Positions 28,859-38,154 of a stretch of DNA of 64,000 bases are shown in pieces. The notes beneath the pieces are model-generated. The model searched no databases. It saw only the letters and a program-made list of their open reading frames with translations, and was not told where the DNA came from. The position numbers and the translations under genes are program-made. Source of the DNA: Trichomonas vaginalis G3 (Eukaryota > Parabasalia > Trichomonadida > Trichomonadidae). Numbering within the stretch: position 1 is the stretch's first letter; every line of letters starts with the position of its first letter. The stretch is from the NCBI RefSeq assembly GCF_026262505.1, contig NC_067206.1:19923319-19987318 (forward strand), written 5' to 3'.

Positions 28859-29892
28859 ATTTCCTTAAGATAGAAAAAATAAAGTTAGTTTTATTTTTAT
28901 TTATTTTTTTATTTTGTATAAAAGATATGATTTCAACAATCGGCACAACAACAATTCAAGCCGCGAACGGCGGGACTCTGTCCACAACAACAGCACCAAA
29001 CTCGTTAGTCATGAATCCTACGTCAATGTTAGTAGAGATGAAAAACTTCATTCCTTCTTCATATACTTTTGAAACAAAAATCCAGAAGATAAAGCAAGAA
29101 CTTTTAACAAGTAATTTAGACTGTACCGCACAGGATGAAACAAATGAACAGTATCTTTATGAAATGCAGGACATTATTGACCATTTACCCAAATTGCCTG
29201 AAATCCAACAACAAAAACTCACTATTCCTGAATTCGACGAAATTGAAGTGAAACCAACTGACTCAGTAGAAATAAAGAAGTTCATACGTAAAGTAAATTA
29301 TGAATTCCTTGGTTTTCATTGCAACCATAAGGTTATGGACAAAGATTGCGACATGGTATATAAGAATGTTTCTGACATATATAAATCTGAAGAATTTAAG
29401 ACTTACGATAACTTTGTTTCATTAGTTGCAAAATGTGTTTGGGAAATAAGAGATAAAGATAGAAGAGGCAAAGTATGGAACGAACAGATAAGACCCGCTA
29501 TGTTTGAGATGAAGAAAACCATTGACGCCTTAGTTGTTCTAGCAGGTAAGGTTTCAGAATATAACGCAAAAATGAACCCACAATGTTCAAAATGTAAGGC
29601 AGCAATTAGGAAATATAACTACTCAGTCAAAGAGATAGAAAGAATGAGAAACGACTATGCAGACTTAAAGAAAGAAGCAGAAAAGCCAGCAGAAGATAAA
29701 ATGAACATGTTAGAATTTCTGAACAAAAACTATCCAACAGCAGAAGATTTCCTTCTATCTGACGTCAAGAAGAAGTATAAAGAAACCTTCGGTATTGTTA
29801 AAACTTTTGACATACTGACAGAAGAAATAGAAGCTACGAAATTGTTTAGGATTTCAAATATACATCGTACAATTCATGTAAAACGCTTGTGA
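28855..29892 (+). CDS. CxxC cargo protein (Mav2 copy) with a 27-bp insertion
   Basis: 345 residues, about 95% identical to the Mav1 copy at 7627-8637. Same hydrophobic N terminus, NPQCSKCKAAI CxxC pair and coiled-coil. The only length difference is nine codons at 28960-28986, the double hairpin e5, which keeps the frame. The end differs slightly (RTIHVKRL). Alternative start at 28927 (MISTIG). Cargo of unknown function. Confidence 0.75.
   Translation: MNFLKIEKIKLVLFLFIFLFCIKDMISTIGTTTIQAANGGTLSTTTAPNSLVMNPTSMLVEMKNFIPSSYTFETKIQKIKQELLTSNLDCTAQDETNEQYLYEMQDIIDHLPKLPEIQQQKLTIPEFDEIEVKPTDSVEIKKFIRKVNYEFLGFHCNHKVMDKDCDMVYKNVSDIYKSEEFKTYDNFVSLVAKCVWEIRDKDRRGKVWNEQIRPAMFEMKKTIDALVVLAGKVSEYNAKMNPQCSKCKAAIRKYNYSVKEIERMRNDYADLKKEAEKPAEDKMNMLEFLNKNYPTAEDFLLSDVKKKYKETFGIVKTFDILTEEIEATKLFRISNIHRTIHVKRL
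28960..28983. repeat. Double-hairpin micro-insertion e5 (with an empty site in Mav1)
   Basis: GCCG-CGAA-CGGC, G, GGAC-TCT-GTCC. The Mav1 copy lacks exactly these 27 bp (about 8535). Confidence 0.9.
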
Positions 29893-29950
29893 AAAAAAGA
29901 GGTGAAAAAAGAGGTGAGAAAACAGGTGACATCTCACCTCTTCACCTAAA
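29890..29950 (-). repeat. Iteron palindrome R9 (AGGTGA type)
   Basis: Three AGGTGA half-sites at 12-bp steps face CATCTCACCTCTTCACCT, then AAATTATATTTTAGG. Confidence 0.78.
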
Positions 29951-30182
29951 TTATATTTTAGGTCAAAGCTTCCACGAGAGAAAAGATTCCTCATTCGCTA
30001 AGGATTCCAAAAATGAAAAAATCGTTGATTTCGGCTGAGAAAAAACGGCAAAAACCCTTCTTCCACGGGAACAAAGAAATAAAGAAGAAATAAAGTAAAT
30101 TTTTTATTTATTCCCGTGGAAGATAGAGCACTTTTATGACACTTTTTATTCACGACAAACAAGACAAATAAAGAAAATAAGA
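29951..30182. other. Non-coding spacer with a hairpin
   Basis: CTTCCACGGGAACAAAG (about 30059) pairs with TTTATTCCCGTGGAAG (about 30107), a 15-bp stem around an AT-rich loop. No gene seen. Confidence 0.6.
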
Positions 30183-30262
30183 AAATACGGCGCCGTCGCG
30201 GTTCGAACCACAGACCCTGACCCCTCCATAACACCACCTTAGACCACTGTGCTACGTAGCCT
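30183..30262 (-). ncRNA. tRNA-like sequence, probably a pseudo-tRNA
   Basis: The minus strand carries an A-box-like TAGCACAGTGGTCTAAGG and a perfect B box GGTTCGAACC with a paired T-stem. I cannot form an acceptor stem or a clear anticodon arm, so it is at best a degenerate tRNA or a tRNA-derived RNA polymerase III promoter. Confidence 0.35.
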
Positions 30263-30302
30263 GTCGACATAAGATTTTATAAATTGCATATTTGACGTAA
30301 AT

Positions 30303-30677
30303 TTATTTCCATCTGGCTTCCCACTGCATAAGATATTCATACGTGTTTGTAAGACATTCATTAAACTTCTTTTCTATTGCATCTAATCTTGCGTTATTTT
30401 TTTCAATAACTTGTCTGTATTCTTCATCATCTCCAGCAGTGTTTGGGTCTTCACGTTTAAAATATTCATTGTTAACCAATTTTTTATCTACAAATTTTAT
30501 TAGTGTTTGATTCACTTCGTTATGATAACGGTCATATTCTTTCAATACGTAAGTGAAGACAAAATGCGTCGTACCTTCAATCTTAAAGCTTAAAGAACTT
30601 TCAACACAGTTTTGAGGGTCTGTCAGTGCGTCAATGAGATAGTATTCGAAGTCAGTCAATAATCTTTTTAAAGTCAT
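30303..30677 (-). CDS. Conserved Maverick protein (homologue of 3201-3649)
   Basis: 124 residues, intact: MTLKRLLTDFEYYLIDALTD to YLMQWEARWK. LIKFVDKKLVNNEYFKRED aligns with the Mav1 LKFVNDRLVDRDD. It lacks the charged tail of the Mav1 protein. The start lies below AATTTTATCCTGTATGAA. No known family. Confidence 0.65.
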   Translation of the reverse strand: MTLKRLLTDFEYYLIDALTDPQNCVESSLSFKIEGTTHFVFTYVLKEYDRYHNEVNQTLIKFVDKKLVNNEYFKREDPNTAGDDEEYRQVIEKNNARLDAIEKKFNECLTNTYEYLMQWEARWK

Positions 30678-30785
30678 TTCATACAGGATAAAATTTAATG
30701 TTGTGAAGAAATAGTGTTTATCTCAAAAAAAAATAAAGTTAGTTTTTATTTTATTTATTTTTTTATCCTGTATGTAAGAACAGCA

Positions 30786-31613
30786 ATGACAACATTAGAG
30801 AACACAACAACTGCTATCGTTCATGAAGCCATAAATGAAGAATACGAATACATACAATATAACAAACAGTTACGTCTCATTCGTTCTGTCAAAGACGACA
30901 TGTACCAAATGCAAAGTATAATGAACGCTCTTCGTTCTACAAAGCAAGCATATCATTGGTTTGAAAACCAACAGGCAAAAGAACTTTTAGAAGAATTTCC
31001 TCATATGATTGCTTCCCTCGGAAAACCGAGGGAAGAGATTCCGTACGAAAATCGCAAGAATTTGGCACCTGGTTTGAAAGGTTATTATGTTCATAGACTT
31101 TTAGTAAATGCTGTAGCAATGTGGGCTTCACCTCGTTATGCTTGTTATATTTTCATGATGTTAGATGAACTATATAAAGCAGAACGTGGAGAGATGGAAA
31201 AGAAACTTCAAGCAAAAGATGAAGTCATTGAATCCAAAGACAAAAGCATACAGAAAAGAATACCACGTTCAGTACCAAAAGGAAAGGAAAAGAGTTATAA
31301 GTATATGATTTACGCTGAAGAGATGGAGAATGAAGAAGATAAAGATATGGTTATGTTGCATTTAGTCAGAAGAAACAACAAGAGCTTTTATGACCTTGCT
31401 AAAATATATAAATCTGACAGAAACTGGTTCTATCGTGAAAACTTACCGATTTCAATGACACCGAATGAGCAAATAAAGGAAATTGTCAAAAATACTCTTC
31501 CTCAAACACACTATGACATCAAAGGTTGCACAATACTTACATTCAAAGAAGACTTAACATTACTGAAGGAAAAAATAACAGAATATTTCGATAACTTCAA
31601 AGAGGAAGACTAA
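30786..31613 (+). CDS. KilA-N/Bro-like DNA-binding protein (Mav2)
   Basis: The ATG at 30786 (MTTLENTTTAIVHEA) follows TTTTTTTATCCTGTATGTAA; the upstream ATG at 30714 would translate the AT leader. KilA-N core YYVHRLLVNAVAMWASPRYA, coil (MEKKLQAKDEVIESKDKSI), basic IPRSVPKGKEK and the same C-terminal domain as the Mav1 copy. The two copies are near-identical at both ends but differ in the segment between residues 50 and 100, the usual variable region of Bro-like proteins. Confidence 0.78.
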   Translation: MTTLENTTTAIVHEAINEEYEYIQYNKQLRLIRSVKDDMYQMQSIMNALRSTKQAYHWFENQQAKELLEEFPHMIASLGKPREEIPYENRKNLAPGLKGYYVHRLLVNAVAMWASPRYACYIFMMLDELYKAERGEMEKKLQAKDEVIESKDKSIQKRIPRSVPKGKEKSYKYMIYAEEMENEEDKDMVMLHLVRRNNKSFYDLAKIYKSDRNWFYRENLPISMTPNEQIKEIVKNTLPQTHYDIKGCTILTFKEDLTLLKEKITEYFDNFKEED

Positions 31614-31631
31614 CCAAAAATATATTTTTGC

Positions 31632-32105
31632 TTAAATAGCTTCAGGGTCTATTTCTTCAACCATTTCACTTCCTTCGTCAATGTCAATTGAAGCTTCTTC
31701 AACTTTTGGTAAGAACTTTTGTATAACATCTTTGTTCGTTATTGTCTTCAGAGATGAAGGATAATATTTCACATTTATTTCACCCTTCTTATATTCTTTC
31801 TGTTCGGAAAGATTTAAAGCAATACTGAAGAAGTCAACGTTAGAGTTCTTTATGACAGTATAGTGTGTATCTTTGACATTCACGAAGAAACCCTTTTGTT
31901 TCAAAACTACTGCTAACTCTTGTGAAGTATAACGTTTGCGGTCAATGACAATAGCTAATGGTCTGACATACTGACCAAACTTAGATTCTTTCACAAACTT
32001 CTTGTTAAAGATAACATTAACATTTGAAGCATTATTGAACTCATTCTTGATGGCAGTAGCGAGAGCATTGTATGAAAAGAACTTGCAATCTTGCATGTGT
32101 TTCAT
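31632..32105 (-). CDS. Unknown protein with acidic tail
   Basis: 157 residues, intact: MKHMQDCKFFSYNALATAIK, then QYVRPLAIVIDRKRYTSQEL, ending IDIDEGSEMVEEIDPEAI. The acidic end resembles that of the Mav1 protein at 2765 and of phage-type single-stranded DNA binding proteins. It lies in the replication module, between KilA-N and polymerase. Confidence 0.55.
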   Translation of the reverse strand: MKHMQDCKFFSYNALATAIKNEFNNASNVNVIFNKKFVKESKFGQYVRPLAIVIDRKRYTSQELAVVLKQKGFFVNVKDTHYTVIKNSNVDFFSIALNLSEQKEYKKGEINVKYYPSSLKTITNKDVIQKFLPKVEEASIDIDEGSEMVEEIDPEAI

Positions 32106-32193
32106 TAAAATAAAAATATTAAATTATTTTGAAAAATAACTTAAAAAAATGTAATCTAATTTTTCAAAAAATATTTTTTATCCGATAGAAAAG

Positions 32194-32538
32194 ATGACAG
32201 AAAAATTAACTTTTTACATAGCGCCAGACCCTTCTTGCCCACATCTTTTTAAGCCACAATATATAGTCATAGAACTAAATAGAGAAAGCGAAATTCTACA
32301 AATAGAAGAAAGCGAAATTCTACAAACAGAAGAAACATATAGAGACCTAGATAACGAAACTGGATATGCACTATTCTGGTTAGATTGTCCTTATGAAATG
32401 TATGAAAAAAAGGCTTTATATGAAGAATATAGAAAATATTGTCATGAAAACAATATAAGACCAAGCTCTAGAGAAAAATTCTATGCTGGTATAAAACATC
32501 TTTTCGAAGTTCGGAATGGCAAATATAGAAAGAAATAA
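32194..32538 (+). CDS. Helicase remnant: stand-alone C-terminal domain
   Basis: 114 residues. The C-terminal half (KKALYEEYRKYCHENNIRPS, then FEVRNGKYRKK) aligns with the last 55 residues of the Mav1 SF3 helicase. The ATPase core is absent. A short duplication (ESEILQIEESEILQTEE) precedes it. The promoter box ATTTTTTATCCGATAGAAAA equals that before 2765. Either a decayed helicase or a retained small DNA-binding domain. Confidence 0.65.
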   Translation: MTEKLTFYIAPDPSCPHLFKPQYIVIELNRESEILQIEESEILQTEETYRDLDNETGYALFWLDCPYEMYEKKALYEEYRKYCHENNIRPSSREKFYAGIKHLFEVRNGKYRKK

Positions 32539-32588
32539 TTTTTCTAAGTTTATTTTTTCAAAAAATATTTTTTTATTTCCTACTAAAG

Positions 32589-35500
32589 ATGTATCGGAAG
32601 TTGTCTAAGTTAGAACACTCGGAAATAAAACAACTTCTTACAGAAGCTAATATAGATGTTGCAAAGCATTACGCAACAAACAAAAAAGCACTCGCTGACA
32701 TCCTCAATGACTACAATGGTGCAATAAGTTATGATAGAATTCATGAGTTCATAAAGCCGCAACGCGGCGAGGACGAAGTCCATGCAAGAGCATTTCCTTT
32801 AAATGACATTGCTATTGACTTATATCATAGACGTTCAGTACCTCATGAAGTAAGAAGAGAAATGTTTGACATAACAAATGCAAACGTTGGTGAAACAAGA
32901 AGAGCTGTACCACATGAAGTAAGAAGAGAAATGTTTGACATAACAAATGCAAACGTTGGTGAAACACGAAAGAGAGATGACACACTGAAACAACAGAGAA
33001 GAGAGATGTTTAAAAGTGCTATAGAACAAGTTCGCAAAGCTAACGATGTCATTCGTTCCATTGACGACAAACCAAAAGAAGGTGAGAGATGGTTAAAGAA
33101 AGATGAAGAGAATAGGAAGAGAAATGTGAAGTCAGGCAATAGACTCATTGACTTTAACATCGAAGCTTTAGATGAACCAAACAGAGACTACTTACACAAA
33201 CATTTCGGTAAGGTTTTCATGAGACTCTTAGAGAAAATTAAAATAAACTCCCAACAGAGATGGATGGTATGTTATAAACTTGGTGGAAAGTATGAATGTT
33301 CTACGTTAAACCTCAATAATATTGGAACATTACTACATCAGCTCTTGAAGGAGAACTTTATATCAGAGATAGAAGCAAATGCGCAGGTATTGTTGAAATG
33401 CACTATGACTTCTTCTTGACAAACATAAAGAATCTTACCGAAATAAAGATGTATGATTTAACAGAATATGAAGGCTTAACGATGTCAGATGTAAAGAAAG
33501 GCAAACCAAAAAAGAGACCATATAGAGATGAAAGCACACTGACAAATGACCAGAAAGCCATTTTGGAAGCTCTTAAGCAAACAGGAAACCCAGCACTTAT
33601 AGAAAGCTTTTGGAAAGATAATGGTGAAAAGAAGTTTTATAAGAAGAGAAGCGGTCAGTTCTGGAAGTATCTTTGCACATTACCTATAAATCTTGAACGC
33701 TACCAAATCTTCAATGAACTGAACAAAAGAACTGCAACACTTATGACAGAGGACAATTGTTTCGTTTATGCTTGCATTCAGGCTGGAGTAAATGAAGAAA
33801 CTATTGACCACATGAGAGAAGTCATTCGTGTTAGAGACTTTCCTCAAAGTAAAGTACAAGAAATTTCTGACGCAACAGGTATATCATTTAATGTTACCAT
33901 TGGTTATTTCAATGACTCAAGACATAATGAAATAAAGAGATATATACCAAAAGAATGCGAAACTGTTAGAACTATTGACTTACTTCTTGTTGAAGACCAC
34001 TACATGCTAAATGAAAGATTACCAATGACAACATATTTCATTCGAAACTATAAAGAAATTCTCAAAGCTTGTGGTGGAATGAACATTGAGAAACAGATGA
34101 AGATTTATACAAAGAGAGAAGATAAATATGTAGTTCGTTATGATAGAACAACACCGTTATGGGATGTTATGAAAACATTGTGGGAGTGCAAATATTTCGA
34201 ACCTATTTCTTATGGAGAACTTTTCACATATACTACTGACTTATATAAACAGAACCTTGCACCATTTAAAGATTTGACATATGCTCCAAAGTATTGTGTA
34301 CAACTGAAGAAGAAAGCAGAGTCAAAAGAAGTAAATAAAGCTAAATGTAAATTCATACCTGAGCACGTTTTCTTTGCTGACTTTGAGTGTAGTACGGATG
34401 GCTTTCATAAAGCTTTTAACATCTGTTATGACAGTGAAGATGGTTCAGTTAGTGAAAGCATTTGGGGTCAAAACTGTGCAACAGAATTTTTGGAAAGACT
34501 CCCTGACAAGAGTTTAAATATTTTCACAACCTCAGTTATGACATAAACTTCATCTTAAGACACATGACAGAAGTGAAAGGAACTCCCATCATTAAAGGTT
34601 CACGAACAATGCAAATAACTGGCTTATATAAAGGACGGGCAATTATTATAAAAGACTCTTACAGTGTTATAAATAAGAAGCTTAAACTATTTCCTGCTAT
34701 GTTTAACTTACAAACAGGACCGAAAGAAGTATTTCCATATAACTACTACAGCAGTGTTTTGTTAGCAAATGACAACAGAACTGGTGTCATTTCTGAAGCA
34801 TGTAAGTTTATCCATGATGCAGATACATTTATGAAGAACATAGATTCCATCAAAGGTTGCAGAATAGATGAAAACCACTTCGACTTAGAAAAATATAGCA
34901 CGTTTTACTGCAAACAAGATGTAAGAATTTTAAGAGAAGGTTTTGTAAAGTTCCGCAATGACTTATTGAAAGAGTTTGATTTAAACGTTTATGACTACGT
35001 TAGTATTTGTTCTATTGCTAACAAATTGTTTGAGAACAGAGTATACTTCCCGAATGGAAATCTTTATGACCTCTCAAATAAACCAAGAGAATTTATTTCG
35101 AGATGCATTCAAGGTGGAAGATGTATGTTGTCAGATAACATGAAACAAAAGAGCAAAAAGAAACTCATTGCTGACTTCGACACTGTTTCATTATATCCTT
35201 CAGCTATAGCAAGATTGTATACTTTAGAAGGAATTCCAAAAGTATTGAAGGATGAGATGCTAAGCACAGAGTATCTCATGAGACATTTATTCGATGATGA
35301 CCAAAAGGAACCCATTGGTGAAAAGTTTATGTCTGGCTTCTTTGTTCTCATTAAGATAACAGAGATTGGTATACCCAGACACTTTCATTTAATAGTTTGC
35401 GACCCTGAACTAAATCCAGAACTTAACGTTCCAAGAAGTTCAAACACTTGCTGTCTCATGTATGTTGACCATATAACATTACAAGACCTCATAAAATATC

Positions 35501-36435
35501 AAGGTGTCAAATGTGAAGTGTTGCAAGGATACTATTACGATGGAAACAGAGATATGAGAATAAGAGATGAAGTAAAGAAGTTGTTTGAGTTAAGGTTAAA
35601 GTATAAGAAAGAAGGAAACCCCTTACAAGAAATTATAAAACTCATTCTGAACAGCATTTATGGCAAAACTATTCTATCTCCTATTGAGTCAAAAATAACC
35701 ATAGTAAATGACAAAGATGCTATAAGATATGCTATAAGAAATTACAACCATATAGTGAAGTTCGAAGGTTTGGATGGTTCAGATAAAACTATTTTCAAGC
35801 TAACGAAAAGCATTTGCAGACACTTTAACTTCTGTCCACTTGGTGTTAATATTCTGTCTATGTCAAAACGTATTATGAATGAAGTATTCTGTACTGCAGA
35901 GGACATGGGACTTCAAATCTTTTACCAGGATACCGACAGTATGCACTTATATAATGAAGACATCCCAAAGCTTGCAGCAGAGTTTAAGAAGAGATATGGT
36001 CGCGAACTTATAGGAAAGAACCTTGGTCAATTTCATAGCGACTTTGCAGAAATAACACCTGGAAAACAAAGTTTAGCTTATAAAAGTATTTTCTGTGGAA
36101 AGAAGACCTACATAGACTTACTCACTAACGATTTAAATGAAGTTGCATTTCACTGCAGAATGAAAGGCGTGAAGCAAGATGTTATTGCTTTAACCGCTAA
36201 TGAAATGTTTCCTGAAGCTATACAATGCTATTACAATGAAGATAAGAACATTCACATACCTGTTGGAACATATGACAAAGACTCTGAGTTCAGTTTAATG
36301 AAACTTTACAAAGCACTTTATGATGGTCAAGAGATTGCATTCGACTTATGTAAGTCATGTCAACCTTGCTTTGCTGAAAAGTTCAACTTTTCAATAACGA
36401 CTAAAACAAGCTTTATTCGTAAGTTGAAGTTCTGA
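32589..36435 (+). pseudogene. Protein-primed-type DNA polymerase B (Mav2), two -1 shifts
   Basis: About 1,280 codons in three frames: 32589 to about 33330, to about 34515, to 36435. Exonuclease motifs: I FADFECSTD (34375), II NLSYDINF (just after the second break), III YCKQDVRIL. Polymerase motifs: A DFDTVSLYPSAIARLY, B KLILNSIYGKT, C YQDTDSMHLY. The long N-terminal part fits the extra domain of Polinton polymerases. It replicates the element, presumably with a terminal protein. A tandem duplication of 22 codons (VPHEVRREMFDITNANVGE twice) and hairpin e6 lie in the N-terminal region. The second break falls at T-TTA-AAT. Confidence 0.9.
32756..32781. repeat. Double-hairpin micro-insertion e6
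   Basis: GCCGC-AAC-GCGGC, spacer GA, GGAC-GAA-GTCC, then ATGC. In frame in the polymerase N-terminal region. Confidence 0.8.
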
Positions 36436-36510
36436 GGTCATTTCGTCGCTAGCGGCTTATTTTTGTCAGCAATGAGGTCATTCGTGATAAAAATAAAGCT
36501 AGCGTAGATT

Positions 36511-37368
36511 TTACAATACTGCGATGGTAGAGTTTAAGAGTTGTGCTTCAATGTAGAGACAGTCCTTATGGTCTGGAGGCAAGAACACTGGACATTTATG
36601 GTCATGAGTGGAGAACATGTCTATCCAAAACTCACGATTGAAGCCAGTTAATTTATAGTATTTAGGGTTAGGAAGTGGTGAAGTTCTTGTATGACCAATG
36701 AACTCATTTTCAACTCCCTTACTTAAGTTTGAATATAATATAGCTTGCTTTCTATCCCAAATGCCAGGTGTTACAATCTTTGAAAATTCATTTTTCCTCG
36801 GAAGCATTGCATCATAATTGAAAACATTCTTAAAATCATCACTTGGTTCAGAGATTTGAAATCTTATACGTAATGGATTTTTTTTCTCTTTAGCGACTTC
36901 ATTGAATGGTGAGAATACAATGAATTGACAGTCATGAGTTCCATCTTCATTTTCATTAAATTCATAATGAAAGTCTATAAGTTGTGGCTGACTACCTTCT
37001 TCTTTCAGTTGTGCAAGAAACTCACGTAAAGGCTGTAAAGTTTGTACTTCAATGTTGAACTTTTTCTCGAACATCTCATTAAATGAAATCATACATTGCA
37101 ACAATGTTGTATCGTCTTTAAAGTATTTGTATATGTGAATGTTTTGGGCGCTTAAAGACTGTTCGTCATTTTCTATCTCGACTTGAAGTATAAAGTCAAC
37201 CTTTCTGAAAGCACGTGTTATATACATAGATGTTATGCCAATGTACTTCTCTTCATTTATGTTCACAATCCAGTCTGTTGGAAACTTAAACGTTACTCTG
37301 TTCCCCTTTATTTTGACGTCAGGGTTTTCACTACTGAACGCAACAGATAAAGGTATTTGTCTATACAT
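36511..37368 (-). CDS. Minor capsid/penton candidate, family P2, intact
   Basis: 285 residues. Beta-rich; P2 signature FPTDWIVNINEEKYIGITSM near residue 30, and the C-terminal block GIWDRKQAILYSNLSKG with PNPKYYKLTGFNREFWIDM. Homologues: Mav1 15946-16791 and Mav2 19381-20262, both broken. It lies tail-to-tail with the polymerase and close to the major capsid gene, the usual neighbourhood of the Polinton penton. The exact fold cannot be verified by eye. Start below TATTTTTATCCGAACTAA. Confidence 0.72.
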   Translation of the reverse strand: MYRQIPLSVAFSSENPDVKIKGNRVTFKFPTDWIVNINEEKYIGITSMYITRAFRKVDFILQVEIENDEQSLSAQNIHIYKYFKDDTTLLQCMISFNEMFEKKFNIEVQTLQPLREFLAQLKEEGSQPQLIDFHYEFNENEDGTHDCQFIVFSPFNEVAKEKKNPLRIRFQISEPSDDFKNVFNYDAMLPRKNEFSKIVTPGIWDRKQAILYSNLSKGVENEFIGHTRTSPLPNPKYYKLTGFNREFWIDMFSTHDHKCPVFLPPDHKDCLYIEAQLLNSTIAVL

Positions 37369-37392
37369 TTAGTTCGGATAAAAATAAACCAT

Positions 37393-37665
37393 TTACTCTT
37401 TCTTTGCTTCAGCTTCTTTAGCTTTTGCTTCAGCTTCTTCTCTAGCTTTTTTCGCCAGCAAACGTGGGTTCTTTTGTCTTCCAGCAGCTAATGCAGCAAG
37501 TTGTTTTTCACTAAGTTTTCTCTTTGGTCTCTCTGGCTTTTGTTCTTGTTTTTGTTCCTTCAGTTCGGATAAAATTTGCTCACGAATTTCTTTCTTCAAT
37601 GCTTCAACATCTATGACCCTTGGGTCTTGTCCGTAGGGCTTGTCTGAGTCATTTGACTGTAGATA
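37393..37665 (-). CDS. Short charged coiled-coil protein, possible shift at the start
   Basis: The frame encodes KKEIREQILSELKEQKQEQK and ends EAEAKAKEAEAKKE, a Lys/Glu/Ala coil. No ATG is in frame at the 5' end; the likely ATG at about 37657 is one base out, so a frameshift is probable. A capsid scaffold or core role is possible; inference. Confidence 0.5.
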   Translation of the reverse strand, partial: YLQSNDSDKPYGQDPRVIDVEALKKEIREQILSELKEQKQEQKPERPKRKLSEKQLAALAAGRQKNPRLLAKKAREEAEAKAKEAEAKKE

Positions 37666-37697
37666 AAAAACTAAATTAAAACTTTAACCGATGTAAA

Positions 37698-38127
37698 ATG
37701 AGCTTGTCAAAATCAGAACGAGAGTCTATTATATTAAATGACGCCAGAGGAATACAACATCCTTTCTATTACGTAAGTCAGAGTAAAGATGGTAAAATAT
37801 ACGTAAGAAAAAGAAAGGTACCATTAGCGAATACAGAGAGCGACAACATTAAGGTGCATGGCAAGGGCGAAGCCCACGAAGCCCAAACCTTCTGTTCAAA
37901 CTGAAAAGTCAATAGAACAAGAAGAAAAGAAGCCAGATGTTCTTTCAATAACGAACCAAGAGCTTATTGCAAAGTTCGTGAATTTCATTGAAAAGCAAAC
38001 CGAGTCAAAGAACCCTGACCCGCCAGTGAAAGAAGTTGAGACAAAAGAGAATGTACAGTTCATTGAAAATGTCAAGAAACAACTTCCACCACGAATACCA
38101 AGAAGAAGAGTGAGAATAATGAAGTAA
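37698..38127 (+). pseudogene. Conserved small-domain protein, shift at hairpin e7
   Basis: MSLSKSERESIILNDARGIQ followed by HPFYYVSQSKDGKIYVRKRK is the domain also found at 12468 and 40247. The frame breaks at about 37870, exactly at a GGGC-GAA-GCCC hairpin, and continues SITNQELIAKFVNFIEK to PRIPRRRVRIMK. The hairpin insertion may have caused the break. Upstream of the capsid gene by 28 bp. Confidence 0.6.
37865..37875. repeat. Single-hairpin micro-insertion e7
   Basis: GGGC-GAA-GCCC followed by ACGAAGCCC, at the frame break of the surrounding gene. Confidence 0.6.
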
Positions 38128-38154
38128 ATAGATATTTTTATCTGAAGTAAATAC

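Noticed and set aside
29998-30270. 90-codon minus-strand ORF
   Set aside because: It reads through the tRNA-like element and an AT spacer; no protein signature.
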